DNA from: Lantana camara
Lineage: Eukaryota > Streptophyta > Magnoliopsida > Lamiales > Verbenaceae
Direction: 5' to 3'
Length of the DNA stretch: 64,000 nucleotides
NCBI GenBank assembly: GCA_037501455.1
Contig: CM074863.1
Coordinates: 60,803,501-60,867,500, forward strand
Made by a program: the position numbers and the translations under genes. Positions 42,650 to 57,259 of the stretch are shown in pieces. Below the pieces are notes generated by a model that saw nothing but the letters and a program-made list of their open reading frames with translations, did not search any database and had not been told where the DNA came from. Each line of letters begins with the position of its first letter. Positions within the stretch are counted from its first letter, which is position 1.

Positions 42650-45219
42650 TTCACTCAAGCACACAAGCAGAAGCAAGGTTCACAATAATCAACACACACT
42701 CCACTGGCCAGGGTATCACATAATAACAAAAACTTAAATATGTAAACGATGCATGTATGCTCGTGCAATGGATGCTTAGTGTACCGTTCACCGTAGTAAT
42801 GGAATTGATGTTGTGACTTTACTTCTACGATTTCGATAGTCTGATCTCTAGCTGGCTTGATTCCCAACTTGTCTTTCATATCTTTAGTATATGTTTGACT
42901 GAGAAAGTCAGACCCTTGGTTAATCCTATTCTCGATTCCATTCGGATCCTTACTCACAGTTATCTTCTGCAATTAACCGAGCACTAGTTTATTCCGCCTA
43001 CGATCAGAACATTTATCTTTGTACCAGGTTCCCTATATTATCTTTGACCGTACACGAATCTTAAACTTTAACTCCCACTTCATACATTGTCACTAACTGG
43101 TTAAATTCTTTGTTGAAGATTTGGTCATCTGAAACTAGTTGACATCCTTCTTAAAGGTGATAAATTTTTTTTTTTACCAATTTCCTTTCTTGAAACTAAT
43201 TTAGGAATCCATCAGAAGTTCCCTGATAGTATCATCATCCTCACTGTCTGAATCACGTACTTATAAATTCCCAAACGAACCACTCTCTTCGATGCCTTAT
43301 GAAGATCTTCATCCCGGGTATATTAACTTAACTCAAACTTTGAAGGTTTAAACTGATAACGCCGCCTTATTCTTTTCCTGTTACTATCATTGGGTCATTC
43401 ATGTCCGTGAGAAGTATCTTCCTCGAGCACAACTGTGAATTTAAGTTTCATGTCTAGTCGTGCTCTTCCCCATAAGAACTTTTATTCCAACTCCTTAGAC
43501 TTTTTCTACCACTTCTCGGATCACAACATCTCAATTTCTTCAACTTAACTTCCTCGGTATAAGTGGTTCTAATCACACCACTTGTCTAGTGATAGTCACA
43601 TTTCCTTTGAAGCACTTAGTAGGAATGACAACCTGCTTCTTTCGTTCCCACTTTCGATTCTATTTTCCCAAACCTCAGAATTTCCCATTTCCTTTTTAAC
43701 CAACCAGTGCAACCCAAAAATGTCTTCTTTTCTTGATCCCAGCAAGAATCAGTCGGAGTATCACTTGATAAATAAGATGTGGGGAATTCCTATCAAGTAG
43801 ACACTAAAATGCATGTCGGGTTAGGGTGCCAATGCAGTATCACATTTGTAAACAATTAAAGATGCAACACATTGGAACAATTATACAAATTAGAGATGCG
43901 CATATAAATAGAGAAATTTAAACAATTAAACGATGTATGATGCACGTGCTTATGAATGCATAGAACCTGTCACCGTAGTTGTAAACTTTAACTTGGCATA
44001 TTTCTTTGTTTCTCAAATTGCAGGTTTGTCTTGAATTAATTGTTCCCCTCTTCTTTACCCACGGTCTTTCAAATCTTCAAAGTTCCCGTGTATCAACTTA
44101 TGGATCTCCCAAGTCCGAGATTGAAATCTCTTGAACCCAAATTCTTCAACACCCATGAAGTTGGTATCTTGACTTCTCTTGAAGAATCAATCTCCAATTG
44201 TTTACATTTGAATACATAATTTCCCTCCAATAGTTCTTTGTCTTTCTTTATCGTTTCCATTTGTTGCTCCAAAGCTCTTAATTAAATCTCACAACTCGAC
44301 ACTTCATCTTGAATTTGGAAGATGAACTCATAACCGGCCGAAGATAAAATCCTTAGCATTGTCATTTTCCATGAACCTATACTTACCACGTCGACTAATT
44401 TTCTTTAATTCTTCTCAATTCAACTCCTATCTCATCTCAATTCTGAAGTATGTGAATTCCCTCTTCGTAGTCTCTTCATCCTTTTTCATCGATCTAAATC
44501 CCAAGCTATATTATTCTTCATATTTTCTTTCGCCTCTTTCTCAAGTTAGATGGTATTTACTGCTTCTCAACCACGGACCTACTTTACTTTAATTCTCTTG
44601 AAGGTCATCGCCTCCACGTTGGTAGAAACCTCGAATCTAAAACATCTTCGAGATATCTCTTCTTTGGAATCTGGTTGACAAATCTTCGTAGTGTAAATAA
44701 ACATGTTGATCTCGTGAAACCAAATCATTACACACCACAAATCCCGTCTCATCATGGATTCACCATCGGTAATAGAGCTTGCAAACTTCTCCTTCGAACT
44801 GACCCCTTATTCTGGACTTTGTCACTCGAGCCCTAACCTCATTTTAGAAAAGGTTTGACTCTTAAATTTCTGTAGAAATCCCCAAGGCATTCCTTACAAC
44901 TTTCGAGCCAGAAAGAAGAGCTTGTGGTAGCCTGTGGTTGTCGTAAAGATTGGCTGTGGTTTGATATTGTCTTCATATCCTATGAATCACAGCTCATTTT
45001 GAAAATAAATGCATGCGATTAGTATATGCTCATGCCACATAATTAACACCAAAAGAATGGATTCAATGCAAAATGCAACAAATAATCTAATAAAGTTTGA
45101 AAAAAAATCACAATTCAGTGTTCAAGAATGATGCAATACACACATTGACAATTAGTTCCTATGCCGTGCGACCTATACTCGAGACAACACAACCCAGAGC
45201 ACCGGTTCTGAACCTGGTA

Positions 45220-45231
45220 GCTCTGATACCA
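45220..45231 (-). other. LARD-B primer binding site
   Basis: TGGTATCAGAGC on the minus strand, 8 bases from the LTR edge at 45240, identical to LARD-A. Confidence 0.9.
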
Positions 45232-45239
45232 CCTAAAGA

Positions 45240-48200
45240 TGTAGCACCCGGGACGATAGGCACCACATCCCCCGCACTATGAGTCTAATCCACATATGAA
45301 ATAGGCAGTCCACACATGAATCGGACTCACAGCGAACGGGTGACAATCAAAAGAACAGTCCTGACTAGGCGGAAGCTAACCCTGGGACAATCAACAAAAA
45401 CCAAAATGCGGAAGCAAGGAAATCATTTATGTAATATCCATGAAATAAATGAAATCCAATACGAATATAAATATGGGTTCCACTAATCAGTACACCTGTC
45501 CTAACCTGTCCCGAATCAATACAAGGAAACAACATAACAACGGGTTCAACTGGCTCCAGAACCTGTCCTAACCTGTCCTGAATCAATATCAATTCAATAA
45601 GGGCACACCGACCAACAATAATAAATCAATACAGTACTTAGAGACAATATAATATGCAGTGAGTGTAAATGAGTGAGACTAGAACAATGACTCGACAATC
45701 ATAACTCCGCCTAGTAACCAACGCCTGCAAAAGAAACTGGAAAAAAAAGGGGAAGGAGGGGTCAGTCTCTAGAAGACTGAGTGAGCTGGAGCGATACATA
45801 TCATATAGAAACATGCACATGCAATTCATAAATCCCGAGCAAGGTTTTATTTAAAGTTAGTTCCCAAAAAGGGCAAAAGAATGACTAAGCAATGCTCAGA
45901 CTTTACGACTATTCATATTAAATTCATTAAGTTCATAAATCATACTCAATCAATAAGGCTCGGCGAGTGAGCGTGCACAATCTCCAACCAAACTCCGACC
46001 GTGTACGACAAATATCATTAATACATTAAATAGGTGATCATGCAATATATCATAATACACACAGATCACATATCATGTCCTGAATATATTCGTTTGGGCA
46101 ATCCGTTTCCCGGCCTTCCCGCACGGTGCTTATCAATCATATCATAATCAATCAATCAATCATAATCAATCATATATAAGTTCCAACCTTCTTCCTCCGG
46201 GTTGGTGGTGGGTTTGCAAGGCCCGACCACCCAATCATTGACCAAAAGGGGTTACATGACTCCCCAGATGGCACTCAGCTCCCTTTCCCCGCCAATCTCC
46301 TGACGAGGTCCGGTACCGCCGTTCAATAGTGGGACTAGTGTGAGGGTTTACCGTCAGCCCTTGCCTCCTCGGGTCCCCACTCACACCAAGCCCCTGGGCC
46401 CCATTCAGTGCAATCAATCAATCATTCTTTCTTTTCTCGCCAAAACATTTGATCCATGAGTAACATAACATATTTCATCATTATCCATTTGAAAAGGGGT
46501 TTACTCGATCAATATTTACTCGATCAATCAATATTTACTCGATGACTCCACTTTGAAAATGGTATATGTATATATATATATATATATATATAAGGTTTCG
46601 GCCCAAAACTTATCACATACGGGTTGTAGGGATTGATATGTAACTAGAACGAAAACACCCTCACCTGGAATACCACGAGACAAGAAACAAGAGCAATACG
46701 GGTGCCTATTCAATTTGGAAGTCTCCGCCCTGGAAACAAACTGTACAAGAGAAGGAACAATGGGTACTTGTGAGAATTGACTCAATATGAAACCACATAG
46801 ACGCACGGCAATGCTAAACACATGATATGAGAGGTATAAGAAGTAAAATGATGTTATGGAGTTACATAATCAAGTAATTCGTTCAAGTACATTCCATACA
46901 TGAGGGTTTCAAGCCCAATCATTTCATATCTTTCATAATTCATAGCAAATCAAGTCATGAACTTCATATAACATTTATAACTCAAGTATATCAAGTTTAC
47001 AATTATAAAATAAATAAAATAGAGTCATTCAAATCACTTAAATCTCACAAAGTCGCATATCAATTCCAACTATATCAATTTTATATAATTCACACATGGC
47101 ATACTCAATTCATGTATCACTAAACGGATTCAATTAACAAGGTTACCTAATTAAATCAAACAATATTCATATTGTTTACAAAATTACACATACACCCCTT
47201 CAAGTTAGACAAATAGCTCAAATACGGCATATCGGAGTTCAAATTGCAAATCAAAGCATCAACATATATCATAGTTCATTTAATGCATGCTTTCGTACAC
47301 ATTGGAATTCATATTGATCGACAAATCAAGCAATTGACAATTCATTGCAATTAAAACAATTAATTTCAATTAAATAGAAATACGCAAAATAAATCACAAC
47401 AAATCAACCGGGCATCCGATTGACGAATGGAAAGTGGCGTTGAACTCACCACAACGAAAGGGACCTTCTGTCCGAAAGTCACCGGAATGCCGCTACCGTA
47501 GCCGGCCGAACAGCCGCCGGCCGCCACCGGAACACCGCCTCCGGTGGTCGGAAAAATCCCCGGAAGGACAGAAACGTGCGTCTCGGCCTGCTCAACAAAA
47601 GCCCTCAATCAATTTCAGAAAATACCAAACACGTCGGACTTCGTTGACGAAAAACCGAACTTAAATCCTAGTACGAAAACTGAATTTAAACGTAAACCGT
47701 AAAACAAAAATGAAATCCGGGCATACCGTTGGAAAGCTTGTAACGAGCCCTACGAAAGCCCCTAGCCAAAACCCGGAAAAAGTCGCCGAAAAATCGGACC
47801 GCCGGTCCAGGCCCGGTCTGCCACCGGTCCGCCGCCGCCGGCCGGTTCTCTGGCCGCCACCACTACGAACAGCTCAAGCTCGTCGTCAGGAATAACTGTT
47901 GTGAAGGGAACACCACCAAAACCGGCAGGGAAGAGGGCCCAATTCGCCGCCGAAGTTCCGCCGCTGCGCTACCGCTGATTCGGCCATCTCCGCCGCGATT
48001 CGCTCAAAAAGGAGGCCGAAAATGGAATGGGAAGGGTCGAAAACGTAGGGTAGGGTAGCGGTTGGCCGGCGAGAGTTGCCGGATAGCCGCCGACGAAGAG
48101 GTGGCGCAAACCGCCACCTTCGGACCACCGCTGCGCCGCCGCTGGTCCATTTCAAGCTATGAAACTGGTACGGTTGTGACGGGCTCGTCGAGCTGATAAA

Positions 48201-48663
48201 TTTCCACTATTGGTTCGTCGAATTCCATCGAGAAACGAGGGAGAACGAGCATGTGTGTGTTTTCACACCTTCATTATGTGTGAATAGTGACGGATGGCTG
48301 GAGAAGACGATGAAGGCTGAGTCTGCTGTTCTGGCACGCAAAACGAGGAAACCCGAGTATATATCTCGGATCCTCGTACTAAAAAATGATCGGAAGAACG
48401 GGCTAACGAAGTCAGAATTGGGCAAACTTAGAGTCTACGGACTCGTTTTGCTGCCCCGGACGCGTTAAAGGGATCAAAGAAGTCAAAATCTCTACCAAAC
48501 GAGAAGTGACCGGAAAACCCCCCTAAAAGAAGAAAATTACAAAAATGGCCCTAACTCTAAAAGAGTTCAAAAGAGGGCCACACAACGCACCAATCACATA
48601 ATTAAACACATAAAAAGGTTGAAAGGTGACATACCTTATTTATCGGATGAGCGGGGCGTTACA
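45240..48663 (-). mobile_element. LARD-B right LTR, uninterrupted (3424 bp)
   Basis: It runs from TGTAGCACCC at 45240 to GGGGCGTTACA ending at 48663. It is the only complete LARD LTR in the window. The site filled by the solo LTR in copy A is empty here (GCCGC once, 47489-47493). The TA run at 46565-46593 and the AATC repeats at 46148-46170 differ in length from copy A. Confidence 0.95.
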
Positions 48664-48680
48664 CGGGATTTAACACCCGG
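48664..48680 (+). pseudogene. 17 bp left stub of Tekay-B reverse transcriptase
   Basis: Identical to 12511-12527. The last five bases CCCGG are the left target duplication of Tat-B. Confidence 0.85.
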
Positions 48681-49249
48681 TGATGTGGCTCGTACCCGCT
48701 GTCGTGTTGGACCAATCACCTTGCTCCACCTGTACGATCAAATACCACATTTCGACCACCAGGTCGGTCCTTCAGTTACCGCCTTAGCCACCGACCCAGA
48801 GTCAGGCTCTCAGATCGATTCTCTTGACCCATATCACTCGACCGGCCAGCTCATCGGTCCACTAACCACTCCGCACTTGAGTGGCCGATCACACATTTAA
48901 TGCACGGTCATAATGGGGCACCTGTCAACACATTGCGTCGACACGTTGAGACGGTAATCTCTCTTTCTTCACCGTATATATAGCTCCCCTTCATTTATTG
49001 CACGGTAAGTTTTTCTCACCTAACTCTTTGCACCGCACAATCCTTCGATCATCTTCATCGAACCTGACTTAAGCGTCGGAGTGCCAACCCGGGTCTCACA
49101 CCCACCTTCTCCGAGTTGGCCTCGAAGCTCACGTTTGCCACGACCTGTCTAGATTTCGAGCAGTCAAGCGGCGATTCCCCCACTCAACAAATAGAGTGAT
49201 CATGGTCTGATCTCCCGATCGAACACCAGGCGGAGGCTTGGCTCTATCA
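48681..49249 (+). mobile_element. Tat-B 5' LTR
   Basis: It begins TGATGTGGCTCG and ends CTATCA. The main differences from Tat-A are G to A in CAGATCGATT, CTGTCTAG for CTGTGTAG, and two changes near the end. Confidence 0.95.
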
Positions 49250-49291
49250 TTTGGCGCGGTCTGTGCGAAATGTAACGACAGGCCATTGAAT

Positions 49292-51018
49292 ATGACTACT
49301 CGCAATCTCACCAACAACCGCCTTTTTGACGAGAATGGTCGAGAGGTTATCCCTCAAGGCCCTTTACAGGTCGCTGCACCTACGATCATTCCGCCTCAAC
49401 TGGTCTATTCGACGACCGAGTTAGACAAGTACCTAAAGGCGTGTCGGGGATGAAGCCATAGCTGCAGCTGCGGAAGGAAGAGAGCCACGGATGCCCGAGT
49501 GCCCTCAGACTCGACCTGTGGAAATCATTCAACCCGTGGTTAATCACCCTGGGTATGTTCAACCAGTGCAGTATCAACAGCCCGTTGGATATTGGGTTAG
49601 GGTCGGACAGGCTGTGCATCACCAACCTCAATATCAACAACCATTACCTGCTCAGGGAAATGCTACAAGACCGGTTCAAGATCGCTTGTCATTTCAACCG
49701 GATGATGAGGTCGATTCTAGGACACCCACTGATACTCAGATACACCGAAATATCAACCACCTAGGAGAAGGGGCCTCCCAACAAAGATCTCAGCCTTCTC
49801 ATTCCTGAGGAAGAAATACCCACCCTCGACGATCTGAATCCCGGAGGGAACGTGACGCCTCTCAACGCGACGTATCCCGTCACAGTTCGAGTGGAATCTT
49901 CGACCGACTCGGGCCACACGGTCGGCCAAACCAGATTCGAAGGTCAAATAGGGGACACATTGTAAGGTCGAATGACCTCAGGAATCAAATTCCTCCACCG
50001 CTCAGTCGACATGATAGTCAACATCAGAGCGAGAGCCAAGGATCACACAGCCATTCTCCCCACCAGTCTCATTCTACCAGGCGCGATCGATCTAAATCCC
50101 CTCGGCACACACCATCGACCCAGCGACCAGCATGACCTTGGAGATACCGTAATGATAGAGAGGCTCAATCTCCGTTTTGCGACGCAATCATTGAGACTAC
50201 CATCGATGAAAAGATCCCAACCGGTCTGCCTACGTACAATGGGTCGATTGATCCGGAGAAGCATGTATCTCGTCTCGAGATGCAACTGAGCATGTTTGGT
50301 CACTCACCTGATATTTGGGCTAAAATCTTTGTCACAACCCTTGATGGGCCTGCACTAGAATGGTTTTTGAGGCTTCCTCCTCGATCCATCCCCCACATAA
50401 GGCTCTTGTTGATCGCTTCAACGCTCAGTTTTCTGCTATGAAAGGAGAGATAAGCTGCCTCCGACCTATCTATACACCATTAGACAAGGTCCCAATGAGT
50501 CGCTTAGGGACTTCTTCACTCGCTTTTCACAAGCAGTGGTCAAAATAGAAGAACCAAGTATCGACCTATTGAAACCAATTGTTCACAAGGCCTTGATCAG
50601 CAATGAATGTGCTCGATACATCTTCTTGCAAAAGCCTCGAAACTAAGCCGATAGTCAAGCAGCCGCCTGCGACTGGATGCAACTCGAAGACCTGGAAAAT
50701 TCTCAAAGAAGCCCGATTTAGGGTCGGAAAGCAGAGACCAGTCATCCAATCAGGCAAGATACTAGCCCCAAGAATGAAGCACCGATCGGATCTACCCCTA
50801 GAAAACATTTTACGCAATTGACGCGATCGATTGATGAAATCTACAACGTCATTAAATTTTGCAACTTCCATCAACAGAAAGGGCACAACACCTCCGAATG
50901 CAACGTATTACGAGATGAGATCGAACGATTGATCAAAGGAGGTCACCTCCTCGAGTTTGTGAAAAAAGTGGATGATAACGCTCATCGAGACCATCATGAT
51001 AGGTCGCCACCAAGATAG
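49292..51018 (+). pseudogene. gag: Tat-B gag (broken)
   Basis: It has the same start context as Tat-A gag (ATG at 49292). An extra G near 49449 (GTCGGGGATG against GTCGGGATG) ends the first frame earlier, at 49453. The two bases present near 14245 in copy A are absent here. The zinc knuckle CNFHQQKGHNTSEC lies in 50818-51018, and TAG at 51016-51018 separates gag from pol, as in copy A. It is not functional. Confidence 0.8.
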
Positions 51019-54000
51019 CATCAAGCCAAGCCCTCGACAGAACGCGACCCACACAATCGACCATGCCTCGGTCGTATTGACATGATTTCTGGGGGGGCAT
51101 CCGGGGGAGATTCGAGGTCGGCTCGAAAGAAGACTCGACGGGCAGCTGGACAAAGCTTTTATGGGCCTCGAGAAGTGATGCAAGTCCGACCAGAAGACGC
51201 GTGGATCAACGAAGAAGTAGTGTTTAGTGAAAATGATGTAATCAGTGTACCGGCACAATCGAGCAAGACACCTAGCTGTCCTATGGTCGTCACGCTCGAT
51301 GTCGCCAACTTTGTTGTATCTCACATTTTGATCGATAATGGAAGCTCTAGCAACATTATCCTTTACTCGACTTTTATTCGCATGAATTTACATGATAAAT
51401 TACTTCTAGATCCTATTCGAACCCCTCTTACAGGTTTCGGTGGAGCAGAGGTTTATACCAAAGGTCGAGTGCGTTTAATCACATCAATGGGCAACTTACC
51501 CCGAGGGGCCACACGCGAGATCGAATATCTTGTTGTTGAGATGCCTTCTGCATATAACATCATTTTCGGCCGACCAAGCCTCATAGACTTCCGAGCGGTT
51601 ATATCCACCTACCATCAGATGGTGAAGTTACCCACCCCCGCCGGGGTCGGAGAATTGAGGTGCGATATATCGACCGCTTGGAGTTGCTATTCCATCTCGA
51701 TGGAAAAGCCCAAACCCCCCACGGGGAAGCATGTTCCATTGATTATCAACGACCCTATGATCGAAGATGATTTTGTAGATCCGAATGCAATCGACCCAGA
51801 AAACTCAAAGAAAATGAGTTCTTCTCATGCTGCAAAAAGAAAGAAACAAGAAGATAAAAAGCTCGAACCAACGGAAGAACTCGAGGAGATTAAACTGATC
51901 CTAGGACAGATAGAAAAAATCACGCATATAGGAGCTGGTCGAAAAGGCAAAGAACAATGCATGCTCGTACAATTTCTCCGAGATAATCTCGATGTGTTCG
52001 CTTGGAGTGCTTCTGACCTTGTCGGAGTCGACAGGAAGGTGATCGAGCATCATTTAAACGTCGACCCATCTTACAAGCCAGTCAAACAAAAAGTGCATCC
52101 CCAAAGCGATTCCCGGAATGCTATCATTGAGATCGAGGTTAACAAACTCCTCGATGCCAGATACATAATGCCGATCCAGTACGTCGAATGGCTTTGCAAC
52201 GTTGTTCTTGTGCCCAAGCCAGGAGGAAAGTGGCGTATATGTAATGATTTCACCGACCTGAATAAAGTATGTCCGATGGACCCCTATCCATTGCCAAGGA
52301 TCGACCAGCTTGTCGACTCCACGGCCGGATACGAGCGACTAAGTATGATGGACGCTTTTCAGGGTTATTACCAGATTCTTATGGCCATCGAAGATCAACC
52401 CAAAATGGCCTTCATAGTTTTCAACGGCATTTACTGTTTTAAGGTTATGTCGTTCGGTCTCAAGAACGCAAGAGCAACGTACCAGCGAATGATGAACAAG
52501 GTATTCGAGCCAGAAATTGGTAACACTGTCGAGGTATACGTTGACGACATGCTCGTCAAAAGTGAGAAAGCCGTTGACCATCTCGACCACCTCAAAAGAG
52601 CCTTTAACCTTCTTAGGAAATACAACTTGAAACTCAACCCCACGAAATGCACCTTCGGGGTCGACGGTGGGAAATTCCTCGGGTACATGGTCAGCCGAAG
52701 AGGGATCGAAGCCAACCCTGCCAAAATACAAGCCATACAGTTGCTTCCGACTCCTAACTCGATCCGTGATGTCCAGCTCATTGCAGGGTCGTATCATCTC
52801 ATTGAACCAGTTCATTGCCCAGTCATCAGAGAAGAACTTGCCTTTCTTTAAAATCTTACGAAACATCAAAGATTTCGAATGGACTCCAGAATGCGACCAA
52901 GTGCTCGAAGATCTAAAGAAATACTTGGCCTCCCCACCTTTGCTTGCAAAGCCGGTCGACGGAGAGACACTGTATCTATACTTGGTCGTGTCAGAGGAAA
53001 CAATCAGCTTAGTACTGATCACCGTTCGAGATCGAAAACATCTCCCTGTGTACTACGTAAGCAAGATTCTTCATGGCCCTGAAGTACAATACCTCGAGAT
53101 AGAAATTTGCCCTCGCAGTGGTCCACACCTCACGGAAACTTCGACCATACTTCCAAGCACATCCTATCTTGGTTCTCACCGACCAACCGTTGAAAACCGT
53201 CATGGACAAACCAGAAGTTTCAGGAAGACTCATAAAGTGGGCAATCGAACTCGGACAGTTCGAAGTAGCTTACCGACCCCGGGTGGCTTACCAATGTCAG
53301 ATCTTAGTTGATTTCCTGGTCGAAAAAGACCCTCACCAAACTTCTAGTAACGACCAAACCATGTGGACCCTGTCGGTCGGTGGCTCTTCGACCTCCTCAA
53401 GGGGGGAGCCGGTATATCCCTCTCAAGTACAGAAGGCCAACAGATCGAATACGCCATCGCCCTCGAAAGCCCTTTTAGCAACGAATGAAAATTGCAAAAA
53501 TGCAAAACATCAAAAAACTCACCGTCATCACCGACTCTCAGCTGGTCGCCGGTCAGGTCAGTGGTGAGTATAAGGCTCGAGAGGAGTCCATGATCAAATA
53601 TCTTGCCTGAGCTAAGAAGGCCATATTAGAGTTCGAAGAATTTAAACTCTCCCAGGTTCCTCGAGAAGAAAATCTTCGAGCTGATGCCCTCTCTAAATTT
53701 GCAAGTGGATCACTTGGCACGCGAGATCGAACCATAACGTTCATGGCATCCTCTGCCAGATCCATCGACCCATCCATTAAGGAAGTCAATTCCATCGATG
53801 TAACCGAACCTTGTTGGCTCGACGGCATAGTCTCATTCCTACAAAATGGAACCTTTCCCGGAGATCCCCTCGAGGCAAAAAGACTCAAGCACTAAGTTAT
53901 ACGCCCGATCAGGAGGGTCGTTCGTACAAGCGTTCATTCATCGGCCCAACAAAACGGCGTCTCCGACCCTCTCAAGGTCGGGAAGTACTGGCCGAAATCC

Positions 54001-55033
54001 ATGGAGGATCGAGTGGAAACCATGCCGGGGGGCAATCCCTTGCTCAGAAAGTGTACCGATCAGGCTTCTTTTGGCCTACACTGCGTAAGGACGCGCTCGA
54101 ATTCGTGAAAAAATGCGACCGTTGTCAGAAACACGCTAATTTGACTCACCAACACCCCTCAGATATGATTCCGGTCGAATCATGCTGGCCTTTCGAGCAA
54201 TGGGGAATCGATATTATCGGCCCTTTCCCGATCGCGACTCGACAAAGACAATTCATCATCGTCGCTATTGACGACTTCTCTAAATGGGTCGAAGCACTAG
54301 CGGTCGAAAAAATAACCTTCCACACTCTGCAAGACTTTCTTTGGAAGCACATTATCACCAGGTTTGGTGTACCTCGAATTTTAGTATGCGACAACAGACC
54401 TCAATTTCGGAGTTCCAAATTCAAGGCCTACTGCTCGGATTTCAAATTAGCCAAAGGTTCATGTCAGTCGGACATCCCAAGGCCAATGGACAGGTCGAGG
54501 TCACCAATCGCACCATCATACATAACTTGTGCACGTGACTCGAGGCAAAGAAGGAACATTGGGTCGATGAACTGGAAGGTGTCTTGTGGGCCTATCGAAC
54601 CACTCCTCGGATTCCAACCGGTCAAACGCCTTTCGCCATGGTATATGGCTCGGAAGCAATGATACCCGTCGAGATTGTTCATCAATCTCCCCGAGTGGCT
54701 CACTTTCAACGCGAACGAAATGATGCATTGAGGCATTCGATCTCGATACCATAGATGAAACCAGAGAAAAGGGAAGTTAAAGATGCAACAATATCGAGCT
54801 ACAACCGCTCGCGCATACAACAAGAATTACGACCTCTTCACTTTCAAGTCGGAGATTTAGTCCTTAAAAGAGTCGAAGTCACTAAGCATGTAGGTAAGCT
54901 CGATGCTAATTGGGAAGGTCCCTACCGTGTGATCGAAATTGGAAAAAATCGAGCTTATCACCTTGAAGATCTCGATGGGCGGTCCTTACCTCGATCATGG
55001 AATGCCCACAACTTGAAAAAGTATTATCTATAA
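51019..55033 (+). pseudogene. pol: Tat-B pol (broken)
   Basis: The frame is open to 52851 and holds the protease (DNGSS) and reverse transcriptase (YVDD). The same frameshift leads to RNase H, the second RNase H-like domain with SVGGSS, and integrase. Visible protein differences from copy A are Ala to Val in GKHVPLIIND and Tyr to Cys just before the integrase second Asp (LVCDNRPQF). The C-terminal frame 54755-55033 ends NLKKYYL and is identical to copy A. Shared breaks show that pol was dead before the copying. Confidence 0.9.
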
Positions 55034-55500
55034 ACAAATTATGTATCTTCTTGGTCGATGAATAAATAAAATTTCCCTTACCTTTCGATATGCATGTTAT
55101 TCGATCTAATACTTGTCATTTTACGCTGCTCGTATTAAAGTATTATTCGTTCGAAAGATTAGAGCAACCTACCTCAACATCTTCTCGATCCTGAGCGTCG
55201 ATTAACACTCAAAGCTAATTATCAAAAGAAATTCGAGGGAATACTTAAAATGATCATTCATTAACCTTAGAAAAGAAATTACATAATAATTTAAAGCAGG
55301 TGTATCGATTACAACTTCTTCGATCACACACTTAACTAAATTTTGGATTTTACAACGGGAGCAACAGACACTCGGGTTCCTACCTATTTACAAATGAACT
55401 CCGAGTCAACAACTAAGGGGACTCACCCTAACAGTCAAGTCCCTAAAAGTTACAAGAGTCCGACCCCAATAGTCGGAACCCTTAAAAGATGGATCACCAT

Positions 55501-56233
55501 TCAGTAAATATTCCGAGGGCAGAGATAGGGCTGGCACGTTCTCTCTGGCTCACTTCCTGGTTGGGCCATCTCCAGTCCCCTCCTCGATTGGAACGATCGC
55601 AGCATCCCCAAACACCTCAACAGAGCCCTTAGCCCGTTTATCATGGCATAGGAATTGGGCATCAACTGTAGGGGGCTAATTCTCGGGGTGTTGAAGAATT
55701 CGAGCAGCTCTTCGGAAATGGGCACCCTGAACCCGTTTTTGACCGCCAAATAATTGACCGCGATGCAGTTTTTGGGCGGGTTGGTCATTCTTTCTCCGAC
55801 CCTGGGCCTTATTATTACCCGGTAGCCCCCAAACTCTGGAACACCACCAAACAACCAGCGCTCGACTTTCCCAAACTTCTCATCCGATATACCGGGGGGT
55901 TATGGCTCGAGGATGCTTCACCAATCAATCCTCCGGCTCGAGGTTTTCCACCTCTTCCTCCTCTTCTTCCTCCTCCCCTTGACCTGAGATTGATGTCTCC
56001 TCCCCCGCTACACGAGGCATGACAACCTCTTCCAATTCCGCCTCCGGTAATGGGTCGGATACTCCCACCACATCGACATCTTCGTCCCTTCCTTGGGGGT
56101 TTGTTGACCTAGTATCCATGGTGGCCCCAGAATCCGTTGAGTCTGAACTCGAGCTGGACCCAGAGCTCGACCCCACATCTATGGCCGCCACATCCGCCTC
56201 TTTTGGCCCAGCCTCCACTCGATTTGTTGGCAT
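55501..56233 (-). pseudogene. Tat-B antisense ORF (Transposase_28-like)
   Basis: It has the same layout as 19349-20081: an acidic Ser-rich piece (56233-55925) followed, after a frame change, by the piece with FRVPISEELLEFF and LQLMPNSYAMING (55899-55501). One residue differs near the end (CPRNIY against CARNIY). The copying is too recent for conservation between A and B to argue for function. Confidence 0.6.
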
Positions 56234-56676
56234 CCTACAGTTAGAATAGGAAGGTGTTTTCACTCTTTGGATCGGATACGAACAAATCGAGAGAGAGGAA
56301 GCCTTCAAAGTGATAGACCTCTCCCTCGAAGCAATCGAGAAAAACAAAAGAAAAACACTCAAGAAATTATAGTCGAGCTAATGATCGAAATGGTACCTTT
56401 TGTGTTAGTAGAAGGTCTGAATTTTATTCTCTTCTGGACAAACGACCCACAAGTTGATGCGCAAAAGCACTTAATCGACCTGCAACAGCTTGGAGCTCTC
56501 TTCAGTTTTTCTTTAGCAAAAGTAACAAATGAAATTACAGAGGGAACTATTTATAGGAGTGAATTTGGAGGGAATCGAGAAGGTGAAAAGTCGCAATGAT
56601 TACAGTGGGTCCCACCCTTGGGAGTTGAAACGCCTCTGCCACATCAGCCCTAGCAGATGACGTTTCGGGGGGTTTA

Positions 56677-57259
56677 TGATGTGGCTCGTACCCGCTGTCA
56701 TGTTGGACCAATCACCTTGCTCCACCTGTACGATTGAAGGCCACATTTCGACCACCAGGTCGGTCCTTCAGTTACCGCCCACAATTTACCGCCTTAGCCA
56801 CCGACCCAGAGTCAGGCTCTCAGATCAGTTCTCTCGACCCATATCACTCGACCGGCCAGCTCATCGGTCCACTAACCACTCCGCACTTGAGTGGCCGACC
56901 ACACATTTAATGCACGGTCATAGTGGGGCATCTGTCAACACCTTGCGCCTACACGTCGAGACAGTAATCTCTCTTTCTTCACCGTATATATAGTTCCCCT
57001 TCATTTATTGCAGGGCAAGTTTTTCTCACCTAACTCTTTTCACCGCACAATCCTTCGATCATCTTCATCGAACCTGACTTAAGCGTCTTAGTGCCAACCC
57101 GGGTCTCACACCCACCTTCTCCGAGTTGGTCTCGAAGCTCACATTTGTCGCGACCTGTGTAGATTTCGAGCAATCAAGCGGCGATTCCCCCACTCAACAA
57201 ATAGAGTGATCATGGTCTGATCTCCCGATCGAACACCAGGCGGAGGTTTGGCTCGATCA
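56677..57259 (+). mobile_element. Tat-B 3' LTR
   Basis: This 583 bp LTR is preceded by purine tract CGGGGGGTTTA (56666-56676). I see only two differences from the Tat-A 3' LTR (GTCTTAGTG for GTCGGAGTG). Confidence 0.95.

Larger units (their letters stand above)
42024..45239 (-). mobile_element. LARD-B internal region
   Basis: These 3216 bp match 1965-5183 with scattered substitutions and small indels, for example a 3 bp deletion near 43597. The purine tract is at 42024-42037, the hairpin at 42042-42059 and the primer site at 45220-45231. It has no gag-pol. The coding relics described for LARD-A recur at 42655-42972 and about 44093-44346. Confidence 0.9.
48681..57259 (+). mobile_element. Tat-B: second copy of the Tat element
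   Basis: This 8579 bp element has LTRs 48681-49249 and 56677-57259 and target duplication CCCGG at 48676-48680 and 57260-57264. It shares the insertion site, the 14 bp LTR difference and the main frameshifts with Tat-A. It therefore arose by copying of the whole region and not by a new insertion. The 5' LTRs of A and B differ at about 4 positions. Confidence 0.95.
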